Assembly: GCA_018894105.1 (NCBI GenBank)
Contig: CM032118.1
Coordinates: forward strand, 34,452,690-34,516,689
Direction of reading: 5' to 3'
Length of the DNA: 64,000 nucleotides
Source: Jacaranda mimosifolia
Taxonomy: Eukaryota; Streptophyta; Magnoliopsida; Lamiales; Bignoniaceae
Part shown: piece by piece, positions 23,083-36,220 of the stretch
Numbering within the stretch: the first letter of the stretch is position 1
How the letters are laid out: every line of letters starts with the position of its first letter
Translations under genes and position numbers: made by a program
The notes under the pieces: generated by a model
Seen by the model: the letters and a program-made list of their open reading frames with translations, nothing else
What the model was told of the DNA's origin: nothing
Database searches by the model: none

Positions 23083-23470
23083 CTCCGTCAAACATGCAAC
23101 TTGTTGTATGTACTAACAGAACGCAAAGTCACCAAAAACACTTGAGCAAAAGAAAAACTCTCACAAGATATTGAGAGGAAAATACCGTACCATCACCTAA
23201 ACCACATCAAGGGAAAACGCCAACATCAGCTAGATTCATAGAAAAGAAATATGAGATTAGACTGTGGTTAGCTAGGGTTTGGAGATACCTTGTGAATAGT
23301 GTATGCTGTTTGTTGCGGAGAAGTGTACTATTGTGTGCCCCAGTGGGCGTCGTATAGGGTACAAATAAATAGCAACAATCGTACAATGGGGTCCTTGATT
23401 GAATCCAATAGGGATGAGCCACGTGTCCAACTGGTCAAAGCTAGGATGACGTGGCGGGCAGGGGGAGATC
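23083..23470 (-). promoter_or_regulatory. 5' region of the MAKR-like gene with ACGT-core motifs
   Basis: Upstream of the ATG lie a possible 5' UTR intron (read on minus: donor-like AAG/GTATCTCC near 23289, acceptor-like TTCTGTTAG near 23113), a TATA-like TATTTATTTG near 23365, a G-box CACGTG at 23420-23425 and TGACGTGG at 23448-23455. ACGT-core motifs of this kind are bound by bZIP factors in ABA or light responses. The spacing fits a proximal promoter; use in the plant is inferred. Confidence 0.4.
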
Positions 23471-23474
23471 GTTT

Positions 23475-25200
23475 TTGGGATGGTTCTTGGAAGCCCTCGG
23501 TTTTATTGGGAATAGGGGTTAAAGTGAAATAAAGAGAAAAAGGAAGGGGTTAAATAAAAGGTGGTAAAAAGTAATAATATTGAGATTCATGCTTATCCGT
23601 TGAGATCTAACTTTTTTGAGGAGGTTGAAGGGCCATAGAGTAGAGTGATGGGCCGCTGACTGCAAAAACTGATGGAGCTATTTAAATAGAAGGACTGCAC
23701 CCGCTGGTCCTTTTGAAGGCTACAGTGGGTACCTTTGGGCCGTGACCATCGTTTTATAATTTTATAATTATCCTTATGTTTTTCTTTCTTTCTTTTTTTT
23801 TTTTTTTATCCTTATTTTATATTTATTTTGGATGTTTTACTTTCCTCCTCCATGGTCTTTCCATGGTCCTGTGCTACGCACTATGGTATGCATTAAATTG
23901 CTTGTTAGTGTAGAAGTCAATACTATGAACGAATGTTATTTGCTAACAAACAAATTGGATGATTGAAAACAGCTATGTATGATGAAGACCGATAGTAACC
24001 AAAAAAAGAAAGAAAAAAAAATTCATATTCTTTAGAATTAATAGAAAATGAGAAAAAGAGATGTGATCTCTCATGAATGGGTCTATGCTTTTATGGTTAT
24101 TTTTTATAAATTTTTTAGACTACTTGTTATTTATACTTGATCCGGCATCATTTTGAAGTCGGTTCGAATCAGTCTATTTTCTATGTTGTTTGAATAAGAT
24201 GATTTTGATTGATACAAGAAGAAGTGTTTAGGTTGTCGAAGTTTTTGATATTCAATGTTGGAGTGGATGTTTGAGTTTAAAAGGAAAAAATTGAAATCTA
24301 ATTTGCAACGCAATAGCATATTTAGGGTAATTGGGGTGTTAATAAATCAATTTTTCGGAAATCAAGTCGACCATGGAATGATGAGAGTTTTAAAATATTT
24401 AGATATGTCGAAATGAATAGATTTTTCCCTATTCTTGTAAATTGAAGTGGTGTTTATAGATTTATGCAGGGAAAGCATTTATAGTCGAATGTTGCGCTAA
24501 GCTTGTAATATATTATACGTAGTATGGTTATATTATACATGCAATAAAGATGTTAGAAAATATTGTAAAACATTAAAAATCTACAAATTTGCCATATTAC
24601 TATTGTCTTTATTATTATTGCTTCTTATGTAAGTTTTGTGCGTATAAATATGGTGCTTAAAATAATTTTATTTGAGAGTTAGAAACATCTATGTTGTTGC
24701 TATTGTTAGATTAGTTATTTTACCATATCTATATCTATACATATCAATAAAACATTAGTCCCTTTTGGTCTGTTTCCGAACGATATATTTAAAAAAATAC
24801 TCTTATTTATATAATTTTAAAATTTTTCAATTGGTACACATACGTACAAATAGTTTGCTCGTTTTGAACCTCGTACCTCACTCATATAAGTGTGAAGGTG
24901 ATACACTTGGTCAGTTGACCACTCCACTCATTTTATTTTTATTTTAATTTCCATAACTATAACTCACATAATAACTACCATCTATAACACAAACACTATA
25001 ATTCACAATTACTATTTTATCATAAATTTTTTATTTTCATTTATATGAAAATTTGAACAAATATTGTAATATTAAAACTTTTAGTATTATATAAAAGTAA
25101 ATAAATATTTTTATTTATTTCATACAATAAATTTTTTTGTACATACATAAAATGTGCCAAAATTGCTAGTATTCATACAAATGCTTGGAACATTTCAGTG
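23475..25200. other. Intergenic DNA, no gene recognised
   Basis: AT-rich. On the minus strand about 24760-24930 there is a tRNA-like B box (GGTTCAAAAC) that could mark an old SINE, but no target duplication could be defined. Poly-T occurs at about 23791-23807. Confidence 0.4.
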
Positions 25201-25208
25201 CCCTATAC

Positions 25209-28200
25209 TACGGGTGCAAGTTAAGCTGAGCTGGCCAATGAGTTGGCTTGGCTCGAGTTCAGTACTATTTGAGTTTGAGCTGAGCCTATTGAGCTCAAGC
25301 TTAGGATCGACCCAAGCTTGAGTTTTAATATAGTGGCTTGAAGACTCGCGAGCTGGCTCGTGAGCCTAAATACTTATATATATAATATACATATATTAAA
25401 TAATATATAAAAATACTACTTAAAAGATATATCCTATATATTGAAATAATTTTCAAACTATAATTTATTTATTCATTTATATATTACTTACTAAATAATA
25501 ATTAATAATTTATAAGATACTAATTTTTATAAGTTGCAAAAGATAATAGCATGATAGGTTTATGATGAAAAATAAAAATTCTTTTATTCAAATATTTTTA
25601 ATTATAAAAATATGTACATGTTAATAATATAACCATACTACTGTGTGATTTAATTGTACTAGCAACTTGCTGTATCATGTCCGTTCTCTATACATATGAT
25701 ATGATACTTATTTATCCTAAGATTGTATGATATATTATATATGATTAACGCATTATTTTCAAATTTAATATGGCAAGTATGAAATAATAATTTATCATTA
25801 TCTTAAAAGGCTATTTTTATATTTTAAGTTTCAAACTTCAAAAGTCAAAACAACAATGTACTTAAAATTTATAAGAACTGATAAATTTTTAGTAAATTAC
25901 ATGATTATAAAATATATGATTACTTAATAAAAAATAATTATTGTAACATCCCGAATTTTGAATTTCATAATAAAATTTAAATAAGGTAAATATAAATCTC
26001 AATTTCTACGAAAGACGTTTTAAATTTAAGAATTAAATCATAATCGAATTGCTAATTGGGTCAATCAAGGCCAGAGCATAAATATTAAAAGTCAAAGAAC
26101 TAAATATTAATTAAATTCAGGACTTAATTATACCTAGTCAGAAGTGTTAGGGGTTAATGTGAGCAAGTTAAAAGTTGAAGAACTTCAAAATAATTAAATT
26201 TGGACTTAATTGCCCAAAAATAAAAATGTTAAGGGGTCAATGTGCAAAAAAATAAAACTTTAAGGATTGAATTAAAGTGTTGGGGTCAATTTGTAAGGCA
26301 GTTAGAAGTCTTTGGCGTCAAAAAGTTCTGCAGTCAGTTTGTAAAGGATTGAAAGTATTTTTATATATATAAATTAAGGACATAAGTTTTCCTAATCTTC
26401 AAAGCTAACCCCAACGGTGAATTGCCAGAAAATGATCATGAAACTCGAAACTAACACGAGAACTAGCTTCCTCTAGCTGAAAGGAACCCAACCATACCAA
26501 AACACTAAAAACCATCGAATATTTCATCGGGAACGATGAGGCTGAAGAAGACGAGTCGTAGGTTTGATAGTTTTGCCGCTTCCGACAGTGGGATGGGACC
26601 AGGCTCAAAGGGGCTTTGGTCGAAATCTCATGGGCAAGGCAGTAGTGTCGCAAATTTGGAGTTTTGACAGGCGGTGGCGAAGGAATTAACGCAGTGGTGA
26701 AGCGGTAGAGCTAGGGCTTGCACGATGGTTTCCGAGCAATTGGTTGGCCAAACGTCAACGAATCAAAAAATTGATTTAGGGGGTTTTGTTTGCCTTGACG
26801 AGGCGCACCTAATGGTGGTGGTGGCCTCCACCTCAAGTGGCAAGCGCGTGGCAGTCTAATTACAGAGCGTGCGGCGGCTCTTGGGCAGTGAGAACAAATT
26901 TAAATTTCGGACTTGCTCGAACTATTCTTGGCTTGAGATTGGACCTTGATTCGATCAAATTGGGTAAATTTCATATCGAATGCTAATTCAATTGATTTTT
27001 ACAATTCTAATTAAATTTTTATTAAATTGAGGTTATTCAAATACAATTTGACTCAAAATGATAATTAATTTTGTAAACATTGAACAAAATTGATTGTGAA
27101 TCTAATTTTAGTAAATTAAGAGAAATTGATTTAAAATAATGTCTTTAAGCCCGATAACATATTATGTTATGAATGAAATATAGTTAAGCCTAATCTAAAG
27201 CCTAAGTTATATGAATGTTAGAACGAAAATGTATTATCAGACTTGGACCTGATAGACTCGGAGACCCCAACTAATTTAGGAACCTGAAATCCCATCACGT
27301 GCCACTCAAGAATTACATCTGGTGACATATAATTGAGTTAGCTTGAAGTCTTAGAATAAGACAATCAAGGCCATGCTTATGGAATAAGATAAAGTAAATG
27401 GGTTGTTCCTGAATAGAATGACTTAAGAATGAAATTTAGTTTGAAATTATTTATTCAAACACTTAATTTAGTGGAGTTGAGACGAGTAAAGACTAAATTG
27501 ATTGAAGTTAAGGAAATGAGGATGACAGTCAAATAACTCAACATATGCGAAATATTCTAAGATTCGAGTTTAAGATTAATAAAATTGTAAAAGGGAAATG
27601 GGTATCAATTTAATGAGTAAGGATTAGAAAATTAAGTCAATATTATCTTAAATCCTTCTTAAACCATATTTTGGGATAACTAGGTAGCGAGGGCACGAGC
27701 TAAAGAGCCCATTGGAAAAAGCTCCATCACTTGATACCATCTAGTGAGTTTGTATTAGATTTCTTTGCTGGGGAAAGAATATATATAGTTGTTATTATGT
27801 CCTTGCTATTTGATTCTATTGGTGTTGAGATTCAATAATTATTGTTGTTCGTTCTATGCTATTCTTTGGCTTTTGTGCTGAATTTGACATATTTCCTTGA
27901 TTGTAGTTCTTGAACTGTTATTATCTAAATTCCTAACCTCGCCCTTATATGAATTCTTATCTTATTGATTTATATTAATAAATATATCACCATTATTCGA
28001 TCCTTCTTTGTTAGAGTTTGCCATTCGCTGTTCTAGTTGATCTCCGATTCTTGTTGTAATCTTGACAGTCAATTTAGACTTCTCTTTTCCCTTGCCCGTG
28101 GTTCTTGAACCATTGTTATTTGAATTCATGTCCATCTTGAGCTGTTGAATTCCGGAACCGAATATCCTATCCATACAAGTTTTGAAAAGGCAAAGTGTTT

Positions 28201-30281
28201 GCAAAATTTATCACACATTGCACCTTTACGCCAATTATCATTCTTGGTTATTATAATTTATGTTATTTTGCTTAAAATTTGGCGATTGTGTGTGAAAACT
28301 AAGATATGAATTTTGAGATATATTTTCCATTATCTCCATAATTGTCACCTTGAAATGAGTCTGACGTTAGTTAATTGTTTATTGTTTATCATGGCGAAAT
28401 GATTTGATAATTGAAATGATGTTGGACGTTTACACTATACTTATTACTGAATATCCTTGGGGGTGGGCATTGGGATCAACTTTGGGAGATGGCCGGGCAG
28501 AACGGATCGACGGTGACCGATCTCCAGCTAATACCCTGCTAATTATAATTTGGTCTCATAGCCAGTTAAAAGTAGCTATCTATGAGGGTATAAGGCATGC
28601 AGCTAGCCATGCCTACTATTTGGTCAATTGTCCAAGCCAATTGCTTTGGACTTGGAGGGATAAGGATTTTGGTGCTTGCAAAAATAGAGGGACAAGGTAG
28701 GAGAGCCACCAACAACGAGTTTTGCTAAAATGTTATTGACTTATTATCAGTTACAGTTTGTTTTGTTGTCTATTGATTCAGTGCTTATGGAATTATTATG
28801 CGTCAGTGTACTTGTGTTACTCCTTCGTTAATAACTCACTAAGTCATTCACACTTACATTGTTTGTATTGTTTCCTTCCGCTCTTTACCCTATATAAGAA
28901 GGAGTGATGAAGACAAACTTAACCACGAGACACGCGAGGTAATAAGCCCAATGAATGGATATACGGTTGTAGCCTGTTGAGTTACTGATGTGGATATGAT
29001 AGGTAGGTTTGAAAATATTAAATGTGATCTATGATACTTTGGTAAGAAGTTAAATTGTTGAGGGATATCATTTGTGAGAATTAAATATTTTAGTTTTTAA
29101 AAGATTTATTTTCTCTCACCCAGAGAGCTTGTGGTATAGATTTGAGTAGCACCTCGACAGGAGTAGGCGCCTCACGGTCGGGGCGCTACAATTATTATAA
29201 CAATGAACAAGTGATTGGTTATTTTTCTTATATTTAATGCTATTAACTCAATATGGATATATAGTAGTAATATCAATATTATTAATATTTTATATTTGAA
29301 TTCCAAATTTATATTATTGTTTATCACTTTACGTGTATAATATATGCAATTTAAACTGATTAATGCATATCTTTTAAATCTAATTGTCCAACTTAAAATT
29401 CATCATATGCTTACAAATTCACTTTTATATTTTAAAATATAAAAATATATATTATGTTTGAGTGTTAGAATAGTCTGATAAGCTCAAACTCAAGCTCGAG
29501 TTCTATCGTGGCTTGACTTCTAATCACTGTTTAAAAAATCAGACATGACTGCCGACCACTTGTGGATTGGTTTGGTTTTGAGTAAAAATCGATAGATAAA
29601 AAAAATCCTATTTTGTCAAAATCGTCTGAACTTGCTGTTGGACCATCTGAACTGTTGAACCATTCACAATTTATGAAAACCAGAGCGGTTCATTCATTCT
29701 CTTTTCTCCCTTTTAATTTTTGGCATAATTAACACTTTTGTTGATTTTTTAGCTTAATGTGCAAACTTCCAATGCTAAGGTACATTTTGAAAAGTTGAAA
29801 GCCTAAAACACTCAAACAAACTTACAAAATAAAAACCTTAAATCAAATCTAATATTCTAATTTTTAAATCTGGCTAGAAAATAGAAACCCTTAGTCCCTT
29901 ACCTAACTTATGTGTTATTGGCTATCTCTTCCAAGAAGTTCTAATTTATGAAGTTGGATAATACAATTTAGGCTCTTTATATTTTATATCTGGTATTTTA
30001 TTAACTTTTAAGTAATACATAAAATATATAATATATTATGTAATTATGATGTCACGGTTCAATTGTGGTTCAATTATAGTCTGATTCCGACCAATAGTTG
30101 AACCAGTAAACCTTGAATCAATAAGTTTTTCAGCTCAAGTGAACGGTCCGATTTTTCAAACACTACTTCCAATGAATTCATCGAACTCAAGGAACTTGAG
30201 TTTGAACTTAAAAAGAAGCTTGAGCTCAAGCTCACGCATTTTACAGACAAGCAGCGCAAGCTTAGCTTGTTTGCAGCCTTA
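25209..30281. mobile_element. hAT-like DNA transposon, non-autonomous, interrupted by a solo LTR
   Basis: A perfect 8-bp direct repeat, CCCTATAC, flanks the element (25201-25208 and 30282-30289), the size made by hAT transposases. The left end is TACGGGTGCAAG and the right end read inverted is TAAGGCTGCAAAC: imperfect terminal inverted repeats. Both subterminal zones (25230-25370, 29460-29520 and 30130-30260) are packed with GAGCTCAAGCTT / GCTCGAG-type blocks, another hAT habit. Without the LTR inserted at 25942-29190 the element is about 1.8 kb and shows no transposase, so it depends on a helper. The MITE at 48828-49400 has similar ends and the same subterminal motif. Confidence 0.8.
25942..29190. 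mobile_element. Solo LTR, 3.25 kb, nested in the hAT-like element
   Basis: It begins TGTAACATCCCG and ends CGGGGCGCTACA (TG...CA with a longer imperfect inverted repeat), flanked on both sides by ATTAT (25937-25941 and 29191-29195), a 5-bp target duplication. No internal gag-pol and no second LTR copy are seen, so the simplest reading is recombination between two LTRs leaving one. The unusual length fits lineages with very long LTRs. Frames inside (26405-26653, 27962-28204, 28404-28700) are not recognisable proteins. A truncated relative lies at about 47880-49435. A non-autonomous element with unrecognised internal structure is the alternative. Confidence 0.75.
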
Positions 30282-30289
30282 CCCTATAC

Positions 30290-31377
30290 TTTATCTACTT
30301 GGCTCATGTTACAAAAATATGTGTCCTATGTAAGGAATTCCTGACCTTAGGAGACAGATATTTTGGTCCAAATAATAGGACACTTTAGAAATTTAAAAAG
30401 AAAAAAAAAAAAAATTCTTTTAAGTCATTCACAAGATCTGAAATTATCTGGATGACTATCAGATCCCACACCTTCTCTATGTCGTCTCCGCACTAATAGG
30501 TGATACTTTATCTAATTGGTTTATTGTTAAGAAAAAGATATCAAAATTTGAAACTTCTAAAATTATCTTTCTACTCAATTCAATAATAATTCACATCGAT
30601 AATGTTCAAATATCTCTCCTCGGCTTGAGAAAAATGAAAGAATGTTCGACTAAAAAAGGATTATTAGACTAAAATTATGGAGATCACTAATACCTGGTCC
30701 CATCCGATTTTAGGCAAATACAAGAAATTTATAGCATCGGAGTAGTACTAACTTGCAAATAACATTTGATTTCACTATTTAATGTCGGGAAATAAATATT
30801 TTTATTTAATGAGATATTTAGAGGATGCCTGAGGATAACGTAAATAGATAGCAAATTAGGCTAATTAAATGAAACAACTATCATTTGTTAACAATTAAAA
30901 TTTTCATTAATAAATAACTTATCACGAGAATTTTATGATATCAATAGATATGCGCCTTCAATGATGTGCCACGTCTTCAATTGGGCAATACTAAGATAGA
31001 TAACACTAAATTTTCCTTAAAATAAGAAGGGTATATTTTGTTAATTTTGCCGGGTATCGTTCGACTATGATGATTTTTTCACCACCCTTGAGAATTATGT
31101 GGTTTTTCTGTAACTGCTCATAATACCAGTGATTTTTTCTTGATTCATTGTAACCGATTGTATCACTAAATATAACTTTTTGATGGAAAAAGTTTCAAAA
31201 TTATTGGAAGGATTTTTTATGTCAGAAGAAAGCATTATTTTTTCCTTTTTTCTTTTAACCTATCCAAAAGTTTCTCCTATTCTGAGATGTTGATGTAGTA
31301 TAAGTAACTGTTGAATCAATTACATATTCAATTTTTCTAAGAAAGAAAATAATCTATACATAAGGAAAGTCATGTGC

Positions 31378-31434
<57 letters not shown>

Positions 31435-34270
31435 AATGGTGAAAGGTCCCTAAATCTTCCATGTTTTAGTTAAAGAATTATATACACCATCGTTCGTCAA
31501 TCGTTTGTGTTCAGAAGCGCCTAAAAACAAAATAAAAATAGTCCCACAGGAAGAAAAAGCAAAGACATCACAAATGGCGGGAGGCAATTCTGATCAGGTT
31601 TTGAGCAACAAGATTATAGGCTATCGTGTTTACAGCATATTTCAAAGTCTTATGTTTACGATAGGTATAGTATTTAAAACACTTAATTAGTATATTATGC
31701 TTACATTTGATATCGAAGCATGATTAAAACTTTTAAAACTTCTGCCTTGATGAATTTGTATTTTCATATTTTCATTCTAATCTGTATTGACAGGAGGCTA
31801 TTTATGATAATTAGGATAAAATGTTAATTATTTTTCATAATTTACCCACGGGTATTATGAATTAAAATTTAATAAAATAAACTTATCATAAAATTAAGGA
31901 TAGAATATCAATTTGATAATTCTATCATATGGTATGATTCTAGCTGAATTGAAATTTAGGCGACATGTAATTTTTACGTCACAAGATTCAATTTTTGCAT
32001 GATTTATATTGGTAAATTATAAAATTTTATTTTAGGCCTCATAAGCATATATTTTTAATCTATATGCAGCTATACAATCTAATTTCTCATATATTCTATG
32101 TAATATTTCCGAATTGAGGAGTGATAAATGTAATATATGTGATGCTGCACAAAAATAGAGTTAGGATCATTTCAGGTAGTCAGCAAAATTTTAGGTTCTT
32201 TTTCTCTCGAAAATATTGCAGAGAGTTTTCAATTTTCGAATGCTCTCAAAGTTTTGTGAAGTCTTACCAATGATTTATCATGTCCAAATTTTCTTTGTGG
32301 CTTAGTGTTTATATTTTTTCCCTTTTTTTTTGGGGGGGGGGGGTGTTAATGAGCTACACCCATTAGGGTTTTGGTGCCCTTATTGGTGGGATTAGTCAAT
32401 TAGAATTTCCGGCCTTTTTAATCATTTTATTTATTTGATTAATTGAGCTTTTTTAATCTTTTTTACTTTTTAATCCTTGTAGACTTAATTAATGGTATCA
32501 TCAAGCCTCCTATTTTCATATTGAAAATAGTATAAAGTCGAATTATCATATTTATCTTACCTAATTTATTAAAATAAAGTTCTTAATTAATTAAATTACA
32601 TTAATTGCGTCAAGTGTGGGAAAGCGGGATTCAATTCAAGTTAGGATTCAAGTTGATTCAAGCTTCACAGAAAAAAGAGAGAGAGAGAGAGAGAGAGAGG
32701 GTGGCAATGAGAACGTCGTCGCCAAGGAGTCATCAACCACCTACGGGCACCCATGCTGGGCACCCAGCAATCTCCTTTGCTGGCCAAGTTTGGCATTCTT
32801 TAGGTGCCCAAGTTGGGCAGCCGACATCTATTTTGATGTAGGGTTGTCCAACCTTTTTCTAAGTTTTAGATCCAGTCAAATATTTTTAGGCACTTATTTC
32901 TTTGGTGAACACTGCTATTCGTCTTTTCTATGAAAGGGGTCAGCTAAGTTCTAGGAAATGGTGAAAGCAACACAACTTCTCTGGGGAAAGAGAAAATTTT
33001 CTCAAGATTAGGTTTTATGTTTTTAAGGACATCGAGAATGTTTATCAAAAGTTCATTCTTCGTGCATGGCTTAAAGAATTTAGTTTAGATGTCTCACGCT
33101 TGGAAGATCCTTTAAGGTCATTAACAAGAACCATGATCTTATCAATCACTCTTGCTTTCTTTAGAAAGTACTTCGTTCGACAGTCATCTAGATGGATCTT
33201 GTTGAGTCTTTGATTTCGGAGGGTATTTGTCGACGTCTGTAGGGAGTAGGTTTTCTCCAAAGGGCTTAAAGTTATGTTTAATTTGCTCCTTGTTAAAAGG
33301 CATATTAAGATCTTGCAGCGATTAAGTGTAGGTCAGATATAAGTGTGTGGACTTACGTGTCGCTATGAAGTTGAAGCATGTCTCACTTCCTATATAGGAC
33401 TTAGATTTTTTTCATAGATCTTTTCATCTCGAAGATCCTTCAGGATTGTTGGTGGAGCTGTGTGTTCTTTGAAGTGCTTTGACGTTTTCTAAAACTTGTG
33501 AGGTTGTCTTCATGGCCAAGATAAGTTTTCAAACTAACTTGTTATCTTTTGCTCTAGGTACCCATAAGGCAAGTATCTTTACAACAGGTAGTCAAGATAA
33601 AATTAACTTCATCCATTCACAAGGGTTTTCTTTTGATATTATGTTCATGCGCTTTTATTTGGTATTGGCATTCCTGCATTGTGTGTTACTTCAGAAAAGT
33701 TAGATTTAAAGGGACGTTAGGTCATTCCCTTTGGCAAGTTAGAGTTTAGAGACTAAACTAGGTCTTAGCAATTATTTTTGTGGCATTTTGCCTTTGCGAA
33801 TCATAGTATTTTTAGATAGAGGTCCAAATTTCGAAAGTTGTTTATAAGCTCTTTCAAAGTCAAGTTATTCCGAGAGCTTGTCAGATGTGCTGCCGCATTG
33901 CATCATTTTGCATGACCTTTAGAGTCTTCTTGAAATTTTTTTCACTAGGCGCGCTTGTGATCTTACTGTCGGGATTCTCTTTTAGTGATCCTCTTTGAGG
34001 AGTCTTAGAGCAATTGTGACTTTCGCAAGCCCCTCTTTGTTTTTCTTTTGATGGCTAAGTATTGGCCAAATGCATAGTAATGTTTGCATACACAGTGTTG
34101 TCAGACTTCAAGTCTTTATTGTGAGGTTTGTGTGTTGTCGTACTCTTTTTAGTACTAAATTATTTGCAGGACTGATCATATTTTTCCTTATTTTCACAAC
34201 ATCGTCTCATTGTTGTGCTCACTCACTCAATACATATGTGCAATGAACCATGGATAGCAAGCAATAACCG
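30290..34270. other. Intergenic DNA upstream of eL41; no firm gene
   Basis: It contains (AT)n followed by (GT)n at 31378-31432, a (GA)n run at 32676-32700 and a T/G homopolymer run near 32322-32343. A small frame at 31574-31690 (38 residues, MAGGNSDQVL..., good ATG context) is not recognised. The stretch 32950-34200 is less AT-rich than its surroundings and could be a decayed gene or transposon, but no domain is readable. Confidence 0.45.
31574..31690 (+). CDS. Possible 38-residue small ORF or first exon
   Basis: ACAAATGGCGGGA is a strong plant start context. The frame begins MAGGNSDQVLSNKIIGYRVY and ends with a hydrophobic segment (residues 21-34). A GGTATAG near 31663 could be a splice donor, so this may be the first exon of a spliced gene, but no matching downstream exon was found. 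The function is unknown and the reality of the gene is doubtful. Confidence 0.2.
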   Translation: MAGGNSDQVLSNKIIGYRVYSIFQSLMFTIGIVFKTLN

Positions 34271-34280
34271 GGTGAGTCTC

Positions 34281-34364
34281 GGCCCAATAACCCGAAAATA
34301 TCATCCGGGGCCCGAGGGAATACTTTCGGAAATTAGGGTTTGGACATCCTTTTACCTTATAAAC
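34281..34364 (+). promoter_or_regulatory. eL41 promoter: site II, telo-box, TATA
   Basis: Within 200 bp before the eL41 ATG are GGCCCA (site II, 34281-34286), TTAGGGTTT (telo-box, inverted, 34333-34341) and TTATAAA (34358-34364). The telo-box plus site II pair is the established signature of plant ribosomal protein gene promoters, which supports the tiny gene downstream. Confidence 0.7.
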
Positions 34365-34478
34365 TCATAACGAACGCTGCTGTCTACATTCTAACTGCCG
34401 CACCCCGGCTGTGATTTCGGCGATTCCCCATAAGCATCGATTGCGAGAAAGAGAGGCGGTGAAATTTTCTGAGTCGAC

Positions 34479-35418
34479 ATGAGGGCGAAGGTAACCGTCC
34501 CTTGCCTTGACATTTTCTTTTATTTGTTTTCTTATTTTTTATTTTGCTCCTTATCTGCATTACTATATGAAACCCATCGTCCGCCATCTTTTTAAATTTG
34601 TGCATTTTTCCTGAAATGATTACGGTTTTTTGGGGTTAATTTTCCTATTTCTTAGCTTTCCCCCTAATTCAAAACTTCTTTGTGAATTTCGTTCTGTTCA
34701 TCTGTTTGCTTCGGCTGGGTTAAGGTTATTCGTTTTGTGTCTTGTGAATTGTTCTGCACTTATTGGTGGCATGGGTGTTTGCTATGTTGCTAATGCTAGC
34801 TGCTGTACGTATTTGTAATAGCGAATTTTATTTTATTGTTTATTTTGCCTTTTTTCCCCCTATATTCTGGGTTGTACTTTTGTTTGATAGTTGGATTATG
34901 CATTCTCAGCTGTGCTTTGTAAGAGCTGTATACTTTTTGAGGTATACATGCCCTATAGTTAACTGCTTTTTGATTTTGCATGGCACACTTGATGTGCGAA
35001 GACAGGGTTATCATCTTCTGATCTAACAATGTATTGGAATTGTGTAAGAGTTGAAAAAGAGGAAGGAATCAGTCTCTTTTGAACTGGAAATGAGAAATTG
35101 TAGGTGTTGTATGCACTTTAAAAATGTCTGGGAATCAGTCATTTGTGTTTTTATTGCCCTTCTGTGAGTTCATGTGGTTAAAGTTGGTAGCTTTCGGTCC
35201 TTTTTGTGTATGGTAAAATCATTATTGTTATTTAGTTTCACTTAGGGAAAAAGATAAATTTGGTGGAGCAATGAAGAAACTGTGGCTGAATGTAATAAAT
35301 ATCTGCCTTTTCCTTGATGGGTTATAAGATTCGTTTATCATGCATTTTGCAGTGGAAGAAGAAGCGCATGAGGAGGTTGAAGAGAAAGCGCAGAAAGATG
35401 AGACAAAGATCTAAATAG
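34479..35418 (+). CDS. RPL41: Large-subunit ribosomal protein eL41 (RPL41), two coding exons
   Basis: Exon 1 is 34479-34490 (ATG AGG GCG AAG, four codons), the intron 34491-35352 is GT-AG and 862 bp, and exon 2 is 35353-35418 (21 codons and TAG). The joined product has 25 residues, opening MRAKWKKKRMRR and ending KMRQRSK: almost only Lys and Arg. This matches eL41, the smallest eukaryotic ribosomal protein, a single helix that bridges the two subunits. It is fully visible in the sequence but far too short for ordinary ORF calling. The promoter upstream carries a telo-box and a site II element. The longer frames at 34630-35029 lie in the intron and are not genes. The gene is convergent with the PPR gene at 36221. 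Confidence 0.95.
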
Positions 35419-36220
35419 AGATTGGACATGGGTGTGGAGATGCATTTTTTTGCATGAAAAGGTTGCTTCTTCGTCCGCCCTCTGGCGATAAGAATTAATG
35501 GGAGCAAGTTTGTAAAGGGAGATGTCTTCTTTCTTGGCCTGTTCTAATTTAGGGACCTATTTTCTGGTTTTGCATCGATTTCAACTTGAGTTTAAGTTGG
35601 GCAAGGGCTTTGCCTGGTTGAAGTTTATCCACATCTTTAGACACTTGCATGTATCCGTAATCGGAGACGTGTTTCTGTGATATTGTGGCCTAGCACGCCT
35701 GAAGAGAATCAATTTTGATTAGTTCTTTTGGTAAATTTCCAACTAAATTCCATGGATTCTGCTGTAATTGATTCTTATACTGGCTGAAATTCCAGAACAG
35801 TATTGAGCTCAATGTCCAGGGAGATATGGGGCAACTGCTTGGGTTATCGAGATATTCCTTCGTGTAGTAAATCATGTTTGTGACAACCCGAAGAGAACAG
35901 AACAAATGCTGTCTAAATACCACAATGTCCAAGTGCAAAAAGCACACATAATGTAGCCCAGTAAAATGAGAAGGAAATTTGTATTAGCGCCTAAAAGAAA
36001 TGCAGCAGTTACACAATGGAGAACTGAAAAGAGGAATGGGCATGATGCTTCTACTATATTTGAATTTACCTTCTCCTACCATAAAAATGAATCTTATATT
36101 GACTAACATCAGCCTTCAGTATCTCCATGATGTACAAGAGATCCCATCTATAAAGCCCAAGTTTATTATACAATAAATACATGGAAAGCACCAAATTGTT
36201 GTCTTCACTGATTGCTGTCT

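Noticed and set aside
23091..23091. Longer N-terminus for the MAKR-like protein
   Set aside because: The extension begins at TTG, not ATG; the ATG at 23082 has the better context.
34630..35029. Overlapping frames of 62-87 residues on both strands
   Set aside because: They lie inside the eL41 intron and are hydrophobic by T-richness alone, with no family resemblance.
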